From Chloroflexota bacterium (GTDB lineage: Bacteria > Chloroflexota > Anaerolineae > UBA7937 > B3-Chlor), in NCBI GenBank assembly GCA_030613785.1, contig JAUWLF010000024.1, positions 1-44,162 on the forward strand: DNA of 44,162 nt, in the 5' to 3' direction. Both the position numbers and the translations under genes were made by a program. Every line of letters begins with the position of its first letter. Position 1 is the stretch's first letter. The notes beneath the pieces were generated by a model. The model was not told the origin of the DNA. It saw only the letters and a program-made list of their open reading frames with translations, and did not search any database. Of the stretch, positions 1 through 8,876 are shown piece after piece.

Positions 1-375
1 ATCCCCCTTCGTCACCCCTGCCATCTCATAACACCGCGCAAACATCTCCGCCCAGTCGTCTATGTCCTGCTGCGTGTAGTACACCACCGTCTTCTTCCCC
101 GTCGTCCCCGATGACGCGTGAATCCTCACTATCTCCTCAAAGGGAACCGCCCGCCAGCCAAAGGGGTAGTCCTTGCCCAGCTCTGCCTTGTGCGTGAACG
201 GCAGCTTCCTCACGTCCTCCAGAGTCTGGATGTCCTCCGGCCCGACGCCAGCCTCATCCAACTTCTCCTTGTACAAAGGTGAGTCCTCATACGCGTGCCG
301 CACACTCCACTTCAACCGCTCCAACTGCAAAGCAGCCATATCCTCGCATACCAAATCCGATAGCTTTGCCGTCAC
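1..375 (-). CDS. phenylacetate-CoA ligase-like AMP-forming enzyme (3' end cut by window edge)
   Basis: This is the N-terminal 125 residues of a PaaK-type adenylate-forming CoA ligase, read directly from the sequence. The family activates aryl or arylacetic acids with ATP and CoA in the cytoplasm. The N-terminal helix pattern around SPLYKEKL (residues 32-39) and the phosphate-binding loop SSGTTGK (residues 88-94), followed by a Val-Val-Tyr-Tyr strand, are typical of the family, which usually has about 430 residues; the rest lies beyond position 1. The start is a GTG at 375 with GGGAGG a few bases upstream; the ATG just before it runs straight into a stop. It lies 110 bp after the aldehyde oxidoreductase, so oxidation of an aldehyde followed by CoA activation of the acid is a natural pairing. 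The substrate (phenylacetate, benzoate-like or other) cannot be told. Confidence 0.9.
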   Translation of the reverse strand, partial: MTAKLSDLVCEDMAALQLERLKWSVRHAYEDSPLYKEKLDEAGVGPEDIQTLEDVRKLPFTHKAELGKDYPFGWRAVPFEEIVRIHASSGTTGKKTVVYYTQQDIDDWAEMFARCYEMAGVTKGD

Positions 376-485
376 ATCTGACCTCCCGTCGCATGCCCCG
401 CACTCGCGGGTTGTGCAACCCCTCTCCGAACGGGGCTACCTGCCCACACCAGGCCCAGTTCGGACTTCACCATTTGTCCTATTCT

Positions 486-2357
486 CTACAGATGTTCGAT
501 CGCCCAGTCGACGCCGAGTTCCTGCAACTTGTGCTCGGTGGGGATACCTGTGTCGGGGTTCCACCCCATCATTCCGTAGTACACGTGAACCGCCCGCTCC
601 AACGCGTCCCTGTCAACAGACACTCCCTCTAGTGGACCGGAAGCAAACGGGGTGAAGAACCGGGCAGGCAGCACATCGCTCTCAGTTCCAAGCCCTTCGC
701 GCTCATTGTACACCCGCGCCAAGGTCACCGTGCGTTCCGCCACCTTCAGAAGCTCCCACATCGTAGTGTTCCAGCCGGTGACACCGTTCACCACGTCCAC
801 CATCTGCGCGAAACTGTAAGGAAGGAAGAGGCACATTCCCGCGCAACTGAAGAAATGAGACCAGTTGGCGCGATACATAGCCATGCGGACCTTCGCTGGG
901 CTGAGATCATCCGCCGGCAGAGGATCCAGCACGCCGAGGGCCCGCAACGCGGCGATAGGTCCCCCCTCTGCGGTGTAGAATGTGTCATGGAAGTTGTGAT
1001 TGTGGTCGGCCCCTGTGGGCGTTACAGCGTATCCCATCCCAATGCCATGCTTAAGGCGCGGCTCATGCATGGGAATCTCCTGTCCCTTCACATGAAGCGC
1101 AAACTCCTCGGCATCACGTCCCAGCTTGCCACTGGCTCGCATAACGCCTTCCGCGAGAAGATCACCGATTCCCTCGCGCTGCCCGATCATCTCTACGGTC
1201 CTGACCATGCCTTCAGCGTTGCCGAAGCGCAGCTCGATGCCATCGGTATCCTTCTTGGTCAGGATCCCGTTCTCAAAGCATTCCATGGCGAAGGCCACGG
1301 TGGCCCCTGTGGACATGGTATCCAGACCGTACGCGTTGCAGAGTTCGTTGGCCTTGGCCACGGCTGCCAGATCATCAACACCGCAGTTCGACCCCAGGGA
1401 AGCTATGCTCTCATACTCAGGTCCGCCGTAAGCCGAGCTCAAGGCGTAAGGCTCGCTTGCCTCTACAACTCGCTTGCAGCGAATCGGACACGCATAACAC
1501 CCCAGCCTGTCCACCAGGATGGTCTCCGACATAGTCTCGCCCGAGATCCGCTCTGCTCCCTCGAAGGATCCCTCCATGAAGTTCCGCGTGGGTAGACCTC
1601 CTTGCATGCTCAGAGGCTCAACGTCTGCGGCGGTGCCGTGTTCATACATAACCCCCCGCATCTTCATGTAGTTGTCAGCAAGCCACTTGGCGATTGGTCG
1701 CACTTTTTCAGGGTCGGCCAGTTCAGGAAAATCGTGGCCCCGCACGGCCACGGCTTTCAGCTTCTTGGAGCCCATCACGGCTCCCATGCCTGTGCGCCCT
1801 GCGAAATGGTGCAAGTCGCCTACGACACAGGCATAGCGCACCAGCGACTCACCGCCAGGACCTATCTGCGAGATGCGCACTGACTTGTCACCCAGTTCCT
1901 CGACGATCATCTCCTGGGATTCCGCGGTCTCTTTCCCCCAGAGATGGCGCGCATCTTTGATCTCCGCCTCCCCATCGTGAACCCACAGGTAGACCGGATC
2001 CGCTGCCTCTCCCTCGATGACTATCGCATCATATCCTGCGCGCTTCAATTCGTAGCCCCAGAAGCCACCCATCTCAGATGCTCCGAAGCCGCCCGTGAGC
2101 GGGGATTTCGCCCCCACTCCGCTGCGGCCACTCCCGGCTAATGGTGCCCCTGTCACAACCCCCGTGGCGAAGATCAACTTGTTCTCTGGGCCAAGAGGAT
2201 CGACACGCGGGGTCAGTTCTCGTAGAAGATAGCTGGCGACGAAGCCTCTGCCGCCAAAGTATGTTCGATAGAACCTCTCGCCAGGCTCTTCTGTCGACTT
2301 CCTGCCCGAGGACAAATCCACCCTCAAGATCTTCCCGTTGAATCCGTAAGACATCAT
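486..2357 (-). CDS. aldehyde:ferredoxin oxidoreductase, tungstopterin family
   Basis: A 623-residue AOR-family protein, the usual length for the family. These enzymes oxidise aldehydes to carboxylic acids with ferredoxin as acceptor, or run in reverse, using a tungsten bis-pterin and one [4Fe-4S] cluster. Visible landmarks are the N-terminal GGRGFVA segment (about residue 35), the GRSGVGAKSPLTGGFGASEMGG stretch near 77-98, and the cluster ligands C287-x2-C290-x3-C294 with a fourth cysteine at C509 in a CAGMCLF context. This is the spacing known from Pyrococcus AOR. A DHNHNFHD motif near 451-458 matches the pterin/active-site region. Two adjacent ATGs are possible; the GGGAGGAA upstream fits the second slightly better. 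It lies between an MBL hydrolase and a CoA ligase. No MoaD- or accessory-type gene lies beside it. An aromatic or aliphatic aldehyde is plausible, but specificity is not readable. Confidence 0.93.
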   Translation of the reverse strand: MMSYGFNGKILRVDLSSGRKSTEEPGERFYRTYFGGRGFVASYLLRELTPRVDPLGPENKLIFATGVVTGAPLAGSGRSGVGAKSPLTGGFGASEMGGFWGYELKRAGYDAIVIEGEAADPVYLWVHDGEAEIKDARHLWGKETAESQEMIVEELGDKSVRISQIGPGGESLVRYACVVGDLHHFAGRTGMGAVMGSKKLKAVAVRGHDFPELADPEKVRPIAKWLADNYMKMRGVMYEHGTAADVEPLSMQGGLPTRNFMEGSFEGAERISGETMSETILVDRLGCYACPIRCKRVVEASEPYALSSAYGGPEYESIASLGSNCGVDDLAAVAKANELCNAYGLDTMSTGATVAFAMECFENGILTKKDTDGIELRFGNAEGMVRTVEMIGQREGIGDLLAEGVMRASGKLGRDAEEFALHVKGQEIPMHEPRLKHGIGMGYAVTPTGADHNHNFHDTFYTAEGGPIAALRALGVLDPLPADDLSPAKVRMAMYRANWSHFFSCAGMCLFLPYSFAQMVDVVNGVTGWNTTMWELLKVAERTVTLARVYNEREGLGTESDVLPARFFTPFASGPLEGVSVDRDALERAVHVYYGMMGWNPDTGIPTEHKLQELGVDWAIEHL

Positions 2358-2458
2358 TTCCTCCCAGTGTAGTTTATCATCCAGTCAAGCGCGCCCCACG
2401 GCGCGGGCCATCCGAAGCAAGATCAAGATGCTAGTTCTCCGAACAGGGCAAGACACAA

Positions 2459-3427
2459 TCACGCCCGGCCACCCCTGAATAGGATCATCGGGCCCTCTGT
2501 ATCTTTCTCGATCCTTCCTTGCGACGCCAGTAGTTCCAGGTGGGCGAGTGTTTCAGTGAAGCCCAGCCGTCCTTCAAAGGAGGAAGGATCGGCACCGAAT
2601 GCCCTGCGAGCCACATCGTGGGCACTCCTTTGGCCATTGCCAAGAGCCTCCACCACCTTCTCTGTCCGTACGGAGTAGTGAGCGGTCATCTCGTCAATCC
2701 TCTCCCGATGATCGCTGAACGGCTCACCATGGCCCGGAAGGACCAAATCAACCTCAAGAAGTGCGACCCTGCGCAAGGACTCCATGTAGTCTCCCAGCGG
2801 GTTGCCACCAGTGTAGGGTGTGACGCCCACGTGGGGGATCCTTGTCGTCAGGAGATGGTCTCCCGCAATCAGGATTCGCCTGTCTGAGTCATGCAGACAC
2901 ACATGGCCTGCCGAGTGGCCCGGGGTCCAGATCACGCGATACTGCCTAGATCCCACGGCCATCTCCTGGCCATCAAGAAGCTGCTCGTCAATCTCAGTGT
3001 ACCAAACGACGTTTCGCCACACCTCAGCAGCCTTTTGTGCCTCGGCTGCCAGCACTCGTGGAAAGCCGTATCGCAGAAGTAGCTTGAAGATTTCCCAACC
3101 GCCGGTTCCAGTCCTTCCATACAGACACTCTGCTCGCTCGGCCTCTAGCGAATGCATGCCAACTCTGGCTGGGGACCGTTCCTTGATCTTCCCCACCATG
3201 CCGTAGTGATCGTGGTGGCAATGCGTGATCACAATCCTGGCTACGTCACTGAAGGTACACCCGATGTCCTGCAGATAGCTCTCAAGGGTCAGCACCGCCG
3301 CCTCCGTGTTGACCCCACAGTCAACGAGAACGTAGCCATCGTCGTCTTCTATCAGATAGAGATTGACGTCTCTCGACCAAAAGGGCAGCGGAACACTGAC
3401 CCGATGGATGCCGGCGCTGACTTCCAA
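2459..3427 (-). CDS. metallo-beta-lactamase-fold hydrolase (glyoxalase II-like)
   Basis: A 322-residue MBL-fold protein. The metal site is complete: H69-x-H71-x-D73-H74 in HCHHDH, H171 in TPGHSAGH, D190 in LIAGDH and H233 in PGHGEP. The first 240 residues are the catalytic domain and the last 80 form a helical, winged-helix-like tail seen in LACTB2/glyoxalase-II-like relatives. Such enzymes hydrolyse thioesters, lactones or phosphodiesters in the cytoplasm. The start is an uncommon TTG at 3427, with GAGGGG about 7 bases upstream; that ribosome site overlaps the stop of the preceding UbiD gene 9 bp away, so the two are almost certainly co-translated. In this neighbourhood, hydrolysis of a CoA thioester or ring-cleavage lactone is a reasonable guess only. 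Confidence 0.85.
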   Translation of the reverse strand: MEVSAGIHRVSVPLPFWSRDVNLYLIEDDDGYVLVDCGVNTEAAVLTLESYLQDIGCTFSDVARIVITHCHHDHYGMVGKIKERSPARVGMHSLEAERAECLYGRTGTGGWEIFKLLLRYGFPRVLAAEAQKAAEVWRNVVWYTEIDEQLLDGQEMAVGSRQYRVIWTPGHSAGHVCLHDSDRRILIAGDHLLTTRIPHVGVTPYTGGNPLGDYMESLRRVALLEVDLVLPGHGEPFSDHRERIDEMTAHYSVRTEKVVEALGNGQRSAHDVARRAFGADPSSFEGRLGFTETLAHLELLASQGRIEKDTEGPMILFRGGRA

Positions 3428-3436
3428 GACAACCCC

Positions 3437-4816
3437 TCACCCCTGAGAGAAATAGTCAGACCAGTTGGCTTCCACCAGTTTCCTGGTCTTCTCGTCGGTC
3501 TCCACTTTGACGGGAAAGTCTATGCCATAGGGGATCGTGGCATCAATGCCGTACTTCGAGCTGGGCCCGCCGTCGTGCTGCAATGGATCAAGATGCGGAC
3601 CCGCGATGTCCGAGACGATCACTATGTCCTTGTCAGGGCGAACTCGAGTCGCGATAGCCCACTCCACCTGGGTGCTGTCCCTGATGTCTATATCTTCGTC
3701 GACAACTACGCAACTCTTGATCAGAGCGCTCCTCAGGATATCGAGGATCACATTCTTGGCCTGTCCAGCCCTCTCTTTCCTCAACGAGGCCACAACGTGA
3801 AATGCCGAGCATCCTCCAAGAGGGAAGTACACATCCTTCAGCGTAGGCGCCGTGGACGGCTTGATCTGCCGGAATAGCTCCGCCGATTTCGTCAGCGAAT
3901 GCATGGTATGGTCCTCTGTCGGCGGATACCCTTCGTGGGTGCAGAGATACAATGGATCGTTCCTGTGGGTGATCGCGCTGATCTCGATCACAGGTCGCAT
4001 GTCTGCCGGCCCCACGTACCCGGTGAATTCGCCGAAGGGCCCTTCCATTTCGCGAACGTTGGGCAAGACGCGTCCTTCGAGTACGATCTCCGCCGTGGCC
4101 GGCACCTCCAGGTCCACCGTCTTGCACTTCACCACCTCCACGGGCTCCTGTCGCAGTCCTCCCGCCAGTTCCAACTCGTAGGCACCATACTGGAGAGGAA
4201 CCTGAGAAGCTAGATACAGCATCGGATCGGTACCTATGACTATCGCTACCTCCAGAGGCTTCCCCATCCTCTCAGCACTCAGAAAGGCAGTGGCACCATG
4301 CTGTGGAGCCTGCAAGTAAGCACCCATCCTCCTGTCGCCCGTCATCATCAGCCGATAGATGGCCATATTCCCCGCGGAGGTTTGGGGATCCTTGTTGAAG
4401 AAGAGTGCGAAGGTGATGTAGGGACCACCGTCAAGCGTGTTCCACCGTATCTGAGGTATCACGTCGGCCAGACACACCTGATCTCCGAGGATCACATTCT
4501 CTTGACAAGGAGCCTTTTCCACAAGCCTGGGTCTGAGGAAAGTGCTCGCTCTCTCGAGCCACACCTTCAACAGCCCATCTTCCGCACAGCACATGGCCAT
4601 GGCTATGCGACTCATTGTGGTGCCAAAGATGCCCATTACCACCTGGTGGGAGTAACCCTTGACATTGGTGAAGACCACCGCCGGCCCGCGGGTATCGTCC
4701 AGCTTTCTGCCGATGCCCCCGATTTCCAGGTCTGGGTCTACTTCCCTTTGCACGTACTGCAATTCCCCTGCGTCTTCGAGGACACCCAGAAATTCTCTCA
4801 AATCATGATAGGCCAT
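3437..4816 (-). CDS. UbiD-family decarboxylase 1 (prenylated-FMN dependent)
   Basis: A 459-residue UbiD-family protein. The family reversibly decarboxylates aromatic or alpha,beta-unsaturated acids with prenylated FMN. N150 and R155 (in NMAIYR) and the EGPFGE motif at E258-E263 match the cofactor and catalytic residues of fungal Fdc1 (N168, R173, E277, E282) with the same spacing. The start has AGGGGAACTC just upstream. It lies 39 bp after ene-reductase 1 and 9 bp before the MBL hydrolase. It is one of three diverged UbiD paralogues here, about 460-524 residues each; sequences between the conserved motifs differ strongly, so they are not recent duplicates. No UbiX flavin prenyltransferase, needed to make the cofactor, is present in the window. 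Confidence 0.93.
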   Translation of the reverse strand: MAYHDLREFLGVLEDAGELQYVQREVDPDLEIGGIGRKLDDTRGPAVVFTNVKGYSHQVVMGIFGTTMSRIAMAMCCAEDGLLKVWLERASTFLRPRLVEKAPCQENVILGDQVCLADVIPQIRWNTLDGGPYITFALFFNKDPQTSAGNMAIYRLMMTGDRRMGAYLQAPQHGATAFLSAERMGKPLEVAIVIGTDPMLYLASQVPLQYGAYELELAGGLRQEPVEVVKCKTVDLEVPATAEIVLEGRVLPNVREMEGPFGEFTGYVGPADMRPVIEISAITHRNDPLYLCTHEGYPPTEDHTMHSLTKSAELFRQIKPSTAPTLKDVYFPLGGCSAFHVVASLRKERAGQAKNVILDILRSALIKSCVVVDEDIDIRDSTQVEWAIATRVRPDKDIVIVSDIAGPHLDPLQHDGGPSSKYGIDATIPYGIDFPVKVETDEKTRKLVEANWSDYFSQG

Positions 4817-4855
4817 GAGTTCCCCTCGCTCCTACTCGCAACACACTTGACGGGC

Positions 4856-6781
4856 TCAGACATGACGGGCTACCCACCACGCCTCGTGGATAGCTTCGTA
4901 GATCCTACGTGGCTCCACGCAGTCACCTATCGTGTGGACCTCCACGCCGGTCCCGTCGAGCTGCTCAGCCAGTTCGGTGTTGGGTGTTGAACCCAGCGCC
5001 AGGACGACGGTGTCGCACTCAAGGACACTGGTCTCCCACCGCCGGTCAGCAACCTGCACCCCATCTCCCGTTATCGCCCTGATACTCCGCTCTGTCAAGA
5101 TCGAAACTCCGTACTCATCGAGTTTCTCGAGCACATAGGCCCGCTCACAGGCTTCCATCTCGACACCCATCTCATCCTGCATTTCCACAAGGGTCACTTC
5201 CGCACCGCCCTCAGCCAAGAAGTAGGCCATCTCCGCACCCACTCGCCCTCCGCCGGCTACCACGACCCTCTTCCCCACCTTGGCCTGGCCGCCTAGCACC
5301 GCCTCTGCGGTCTTGACGTTCTCTCCCTCGATGCCGGGGATGCGAGGCTTCAGCGGCTGCGCGCCCGCAGCCACGATCACCACATCCGGGTCTACCTCGC
5401 GGACGACATGGCCAGTCGCTTCCTGCCCCAGTTCGATGCGCACTCCACTCTTCTTCAATTGAGTCACCAGGTACTCCAGCAGATCTTCGAGATCCTTCTT
5501 GAAGGAAGGCACTGAGGCCAGAAGCAGTTGCCCTCCCAGAGAGTCTGCTCTCTCGTAGAGAACCACTTGGTGACCTCTGAACGCTGCTATGCGGGCCGCC
5601 TCCATGCCTGCCGGCCCACCCCCCACCACCAGGATCTTCTTCGCCTTCACTGCTGGCACGAGTGGGTATTCCCTTTCTCGCCCGAACTCCGGGTTCACAG
5701 CGCACCGCACGCTCCACCCGTTAACCATTCTGTCGATGCAAGCGTTGCAAGAAATGCAGGGACAGATATCCTCAACTCGCCCTGCAGCCGCCTTCTGCGG
5801 GAGGTATGGATCCGCCAGCAGTGGACGTCCCATGGCGATCATGTCGGCTTTCTGATCCCGTAGAACCTGTTCCGCCAACAGGGGGTCCCCCAGGCGGCCC
5901 ACGACGATCACGGGGACACTGACCACATCCTTGATCCCACCTGCCAGATGCACACTGCACCCGCGCGGCATGTGCATCGTGGGGAAGATCCAGGGCCGTG
6001 CCGCGTGCACTCCCGCCGAGACGTCAATGGCGTCGATCCCGGCCTCCTCTAGACGCACAGCCATCCGTTTGGCTTCCTCTAGCTGTATACCCCCCGTTAT
6101 GTGTTCATCGGCGCTGAACCGAAAGATGATCGGGAAATCCCGCCCCACCTTCTCTCGAGCCGCTTCGATGAGCTCCAAGGCGAACCTCATGCGGTTCTCG
6201 AAACTACCCCCATAGATATCGGTGCGCTTGTTGAAGAATGGTGAATGGAATTGAGTGACCAAGTAACCGTGGGCACCATGGATTTGCACGGCGTCGAAAC
6301 CCGCGGTCTTGGCTCGGAGAATGGAATCTGCAAACTCTTCCTCAATGTGTTGGATCTCGGCTATAGTCAGGGCTCGAGGTGTGTCCCCACGCGGGAAGCG
6401 GACGACTGAAGGAGCCACCGGTTGTGCTCCCTCTGTGTTTCGCAGGTTGGTCTGTCCACCTACATGCTGTAGCTGAATCGCCACCTTCGCCCCATGAGCG
6501 TGGACAGCTTCCACCAGATCTCTGAACCCGTGGATGTACTTATCGCTGTCCAACCTCAATGGGCACGACCCTACTTTGCCCACTGGCCAGTCAACAGTGG
6601 TAGCCTCGACGATGATCAGCCCCACCCCGCCCTTGGCTCGCTCAGCATAGGAGTCTATGACCCGCTGGGTCACCGCCCCGTCTGGGGTGTTGAATCTCGT
6701 GGCCACCGGCGCCATCACAATGCGATTTCTCACCTGCATCGTGCCGATGCTGATGGGCTCGAATAGCTTGGTGAACTTCAC
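4856..6781 (-). CDS. [4Fe-4S] flavin ene-reductase 1 (old yellow enzyme / 2,4-dienoyl-CoA reductase type)
   Basis: A 641-residue, three-domain enzyme. Residues 1-335 form an OYE TIM barrel; C342-x2-C345-x2-C348-x11-C360 bind a [4Fe-4S] cluster; residues 382-641 carry FAD- and NAD(P)H-binding Rossmann folds (VVGGGPAG at about 386, VVAGGGRVGAEMA at about 506). The family, which includes FadH, trimethylamine dehydrogenase, bile-acid BaiCD/H and daidzein reductase, moves hydride from NAD(P)H through FAD, cluster and FMN to a conjugated C=C. The cysteine spacing is that of the TMADH/clostridial group. The start is a GTG overlapping the preceding amidohydrolase stop by 4 nt (GTGA), so the pair is translationally coupled. 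A paralogue of the same length lies at 24265-26190 and is roughly 60% identical by eye over the N-terminus. Substrate is probably an enoate, enone or aromatic enol-type compound. Confidence 0.92.
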   Translation of the reverse strand: MKFTKLFEPISIGTMQVRNRIVMAPVATRFNTPDGAVTQRVIDSYAERAKGGVGLIIVEATTVDWPVGKVGSCPLRLDSDKYIHGFRDLVEAVHAHGAKVAIQLQHVGGQTNLRNTEGAQPVAPSVVRFPRGDTPRALTIAEIQHIEEEFADSILRAKTAGFDAVQIHGAHGYLVTQFHSPFFNKRTDIYGGSFENRMRFALELIEAAREKVGRDFPIIFRFSADEHITGGIQLEEAKRMAVRLEEAGIDAIDVSAGVHAARPWIFPTMHMPRGCSVHLAGGIKDVVSVPVIVVGRLGDPLLAEQVLRDQKADMIAMGRPLLADPYLPQKAAAGRVEDICPCISCNACIDRMVNGWSVRCAVNPEFGREREYPLVPAVKAKKILVVGGGPAGMEAARIAAFRGHQVVLYERADSLGGQLLLASVPSFKKDLEDLLEYLVTQLKKSGVRIELGQEATGHVVREVDPDVVIVAAGAQPLKPRIPGIEGENVKTAEAVLGGQAKVGKRVVVAGGGRVGAEMAYFLAEGGAEVTLVEMQDEMGVEMEACERAYVLEKLDEYGVSILTERSIRAITGDGVQVADRRWETSVLECDTVVLALGSTPNTELAEQLDGTGVEVHTIGDCVEPRRIYEAIHEAWWVARHV

Positions 6782-7788
6782 GGCCTGGTCTCCCCCTCGC
6801 CACCATTGTTTCGGCGGAGAATCCGCAGCGCATTCTCACCGAGGATCATCTGTTTCTCCCCCTGGGGCAACTCAAGCCCCAGGATACTGGACACGGACTT
6901 GCTCATGCTCCCTATGACGTGGGGATAGTCACTCCCAAGCACCATGTGGCCCGCACCTACCGTCTGGTGCGCACACATTAACGCCGGTTGGTGAAAGGAG
7001 ACCGTGTCATAGTAGAGCTCCTTGAGATAGTCACTCGGCGGGGCACTCAGGTTCTGTCTACACTCTGGATAGGCTCTGTACCCATTGTCTATCCGTTCCA
7101 GCAGATAGGGAATAGCTCCGCCGAGATGAGCAACAACGAACTTGATGTTTGGATACTCTTCCATCATGCCACTGTACACCATCCTGGTGATGGCCAGCGT
7201 CGTGTCGAAGACGAAACCTATCAAGGGCGCCAATCCATATTCGTACATCAGCTCCACGCCCACGGGAGTCATGGGATGAACGAGGACCACCAAGCCGAGT
7301 CTATCTGCTTCCTTGAAGAAAGGCTTGAATTCTTCTGAATTCAGGGGCCTACGGTTGATATTCGAACCGATGATCAAGCCATTCATCCCCAACTCATGGA
7401 TCGCCCGATGCAGTTCCTTGATCGCATAGTCCACGTTGGTCAGGGGCACGCTAGCAAGGCACATGAAGCGATCGGGGGACTCTTCACAGAGGGCAGACAG
7501 ATGATCGTTGGTCGTCTCTGCTAAGTTGAGGCTGTCTTCGTCCGATGCGAAGTACACATTGGGGGTCGAGAGGGACAGCACCTGGACATCGATACCCGCT
7601 TCATCCATTTCGCGAATTCTCACCGTGGGGTCGGACATCTCCGGGGTTATGGTCAGGATCCTCGCTCCTCTGTCTTTGACTATCTTGTTGCCATTGCTAT
7701 CCTCGGTGATCTCCAGGGCGGTGTCCAGGGCTTCGAGCGCTCCCAGGTACTCCGCCGGGTAGTAGTGAGTGTGCAAATCTACTCTCAT
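6778..7788 (-). CDS. amidohydrolase of the ACMSD / gamma-resorcylate decarboxylase / LigW type
   Basis: A 336-residue TIM-barrel amidohydrolase (Amidohydro_2). It opens with MRVDLHTHYYP, giving the HxH metal pair, followed by a conserved His in VLVHPMTP, AHLGG and the GSDYPH aspartate near the C-terminus. These are the landmarks of the ACMSD subgroup, whose known members mostly decarboxylate aromatic or semialdehyde acids without cofactor oxidation (ACMSD, gamma-resorcylate decarboxylase, 5-carboxyvanillate decarboxylase LigW); some members are hydrolases. The start has GGGGGC upstream. It follows the two permeases after a 243-bp gap and overlaps the ene-reductase by 4 nt. If it is a decarboxylase, the locus has four potential carboxyl-removing enzymes from two unrelated folds. 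Confidence 0.85.
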   Translation of the reverse strand: MRVDLHTHYYPAEYLGALEALDTALEITEDSNGNKIVKDRGARILTITPEMSDPTVRIREMDEAGIDVQVLSLSTPNVYFASDEDSLNLAETTNDHLSALCEESPDRFMCLASVPLTNVDYAIKELHRAIHELGMNGLIIGSNINRRPLNSEEFKPFFKEADRLGLVVLVHPMTPVGVELMYEYGLAPLIGFVFDTTLAITRMVYSGMMEEYPNIKFVVAHLGGAIPYLLERIDNGYRAYPECRQNLSAPPSDYLKELYYDTVSFHQPALMCAHQTVGAGHMVLGSDYPHVIGSMSKSVSSILGLELPQGEKQMILGENALRILRRNNGGEGETRP

Positions 7789-7809
7789 TCAGTGCCCCCT
7801 ACACCAAAA

Positions 7810-7848
7810 GACTCCCCCGGAACACGTACAAGCTACCATGGGGGAATC
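7810..7848 (-). other. intercistronic RNA hairpin between permease and amidohydrolase genes
   Basis: On the minus strand GATTCCCCC and GGGGGAGTC pair into a 9-bp stem (one G.T wobble) with a 21-nt loop, 22 bp upstream of the amidohydrolase start. No run of U follows, so it is not a classical terminator; it could be an mRNA processing or stability element that separates transporter from enzyme expression. The remainder of the 243-bp gap (7789-8031) shows no convincing gene or promoter. Confidence 0.4.
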
Positions 7849-8031
7849 ATCTCTCCAAGGACTTGTCCGAGTTGGCTCACCAATGATCTCATCTCCGAAG
7901 CTCTGAATAGGTGACTCTCGCCGCGTAGACCAGAGTGGTCGAGAATAGATCTCGTCGTTCCAAACACCTGCTGCAGGCCCAGTGGCCTCGCGCAACGAGA
8001 CCGCAGTCGCTGCCTTCACGGGGACCGCTGG

Positions 8032-8859
8032 CTATGCCCTGATACCGGTCGTCTTTATGCCCTGCACAATGAACCGCTGCAAAGCAAGGAAGAGGATGAG
8101 GCTGGGGAGTATGGTGAGTACAGAACCAGCAACCACGTATTCCCAGAAGGTTATCTGTGGGTCTCTGAAGGACGCGATCCCCACTTGCGCCACCCAAAGA
8201 TCGGCCGACCTAGTGATGATCAAGGGCCAGATGAAGGCGTCCCAGTTGGCGATGAAGAAGATCACCCCCAGGGTGAGAAAAATGGCTCGCGACAGCGGCA
8301 GGACGATCTCAAAGAAGATACGAGCTCTGGAAGCACCATCTATCAGCGCTGCGTCTTCCAACTCTCTGGGAATGCCCAAGAAGAACTGTCTGAAGGCGAA
8401 AATGCCGAAAGCATGGAAGACGGATGGTATGATCAAGCCTTGGTAGCTGTCCAACCAGCCCAACTGCTTGACCACCATGAAACGAGGGACGATGATGGCA
8501 TAGATGGGCAGCATGTAAGTGGCCATGATGACCAGGAATAGGACATTTCGTCCCGGGAAGTCCAACCTGGCCAGGGCATACCCCGCCATGGAGTGAAACA
8601 ACAAGCTTAGTCCAGTAACAGCGAAGGCAACGAAGAAGGAGTTAGCCAGCCAACGAGCAAACGGGTATTCAGTGAGCAGATCCACGAAGTTGTCGAGGCT
8701 CGGTTTCGCCGGTAGCAATGCCGGGGGATAGGCGAATACCTCATCTCCTGGCTTGAATGAAGACAATAGCAGCCACATCAGTGGGACGACCACGATTATC
8801 AGCGCCACCACGAGCACTGCATAGAGAATCGCCCTCTGCGAGATGTTGCCGAGTGTCAT
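8032..8859 (-). CDS. sugar-type ABC importer permease (MalG/UgpE-like)
   Basis: A 275-residue inner-membrane permease of the CUT1 carbohydrate transporter family. It has an N-terminal membrane helix (about residues 10-32), a periplasmic stretch with SSFKPGDEVFAYPP, and further helices giving about six in total. The cytoplasmic EAA loop is visible as EDAALIDGASRARIFFEIVLP (about 187-207), which docks on the ATPase. Length matches the family (about 270-290). It starts 17 bp after the MalF-like gene with GGGAG upstream. It works with the binding protein at 10087-11517 and probably with the ATPase at 31099-32199, since no ATPase gene sits beside it. Cargo is not determined: CUT1 systems import oligosaccharides, glycosides and glycerol-phosphate-type compounds. 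Confidence 0.93.
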   Translation of the reverse strand: MTLGNISQRAILYAVLVVALIIVVVPLMWLLLSSFKPGDEVFAYPPALLPAKPSLDNFVDLLTEYPFARWLANSFFVAFAVTGLSLLFHSMAGYALARLDFPGRNVLFLVIMATYMLPIYAIIVPRFMVVKQLGWLDSYQGLIIPSVFHAFGIFAFRQFFLGIPRELEDAALIDGASRARIFFEIVLPLSRAIFLTLGVIFFIANWDAFIWPLIITRSADLWVAQVGIASFRDPQITFWEYVVAGSVLTILPSLILFLALQRFIVQGIKTTGIRA

Positions 8860-8876
8860 GCTCTCTGCTCCCTGTC

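Noticed and set aside
855..1595. Plus-strand frame of 246 codons
   Set aside because: Antisense to the aldehyde oxidoreductase, with no domain; the same applies to most other long plus-strand frames (for example 3152-3877, 13115-14957, 15831-16691, 36245-37246).
7789..8019. Small minus-strand frame between permease and amidohydrolase
   Set aside because: No ribosome site, no recognisable protein pattern, and the hairpin at 7810-7848 explains part of the gap.
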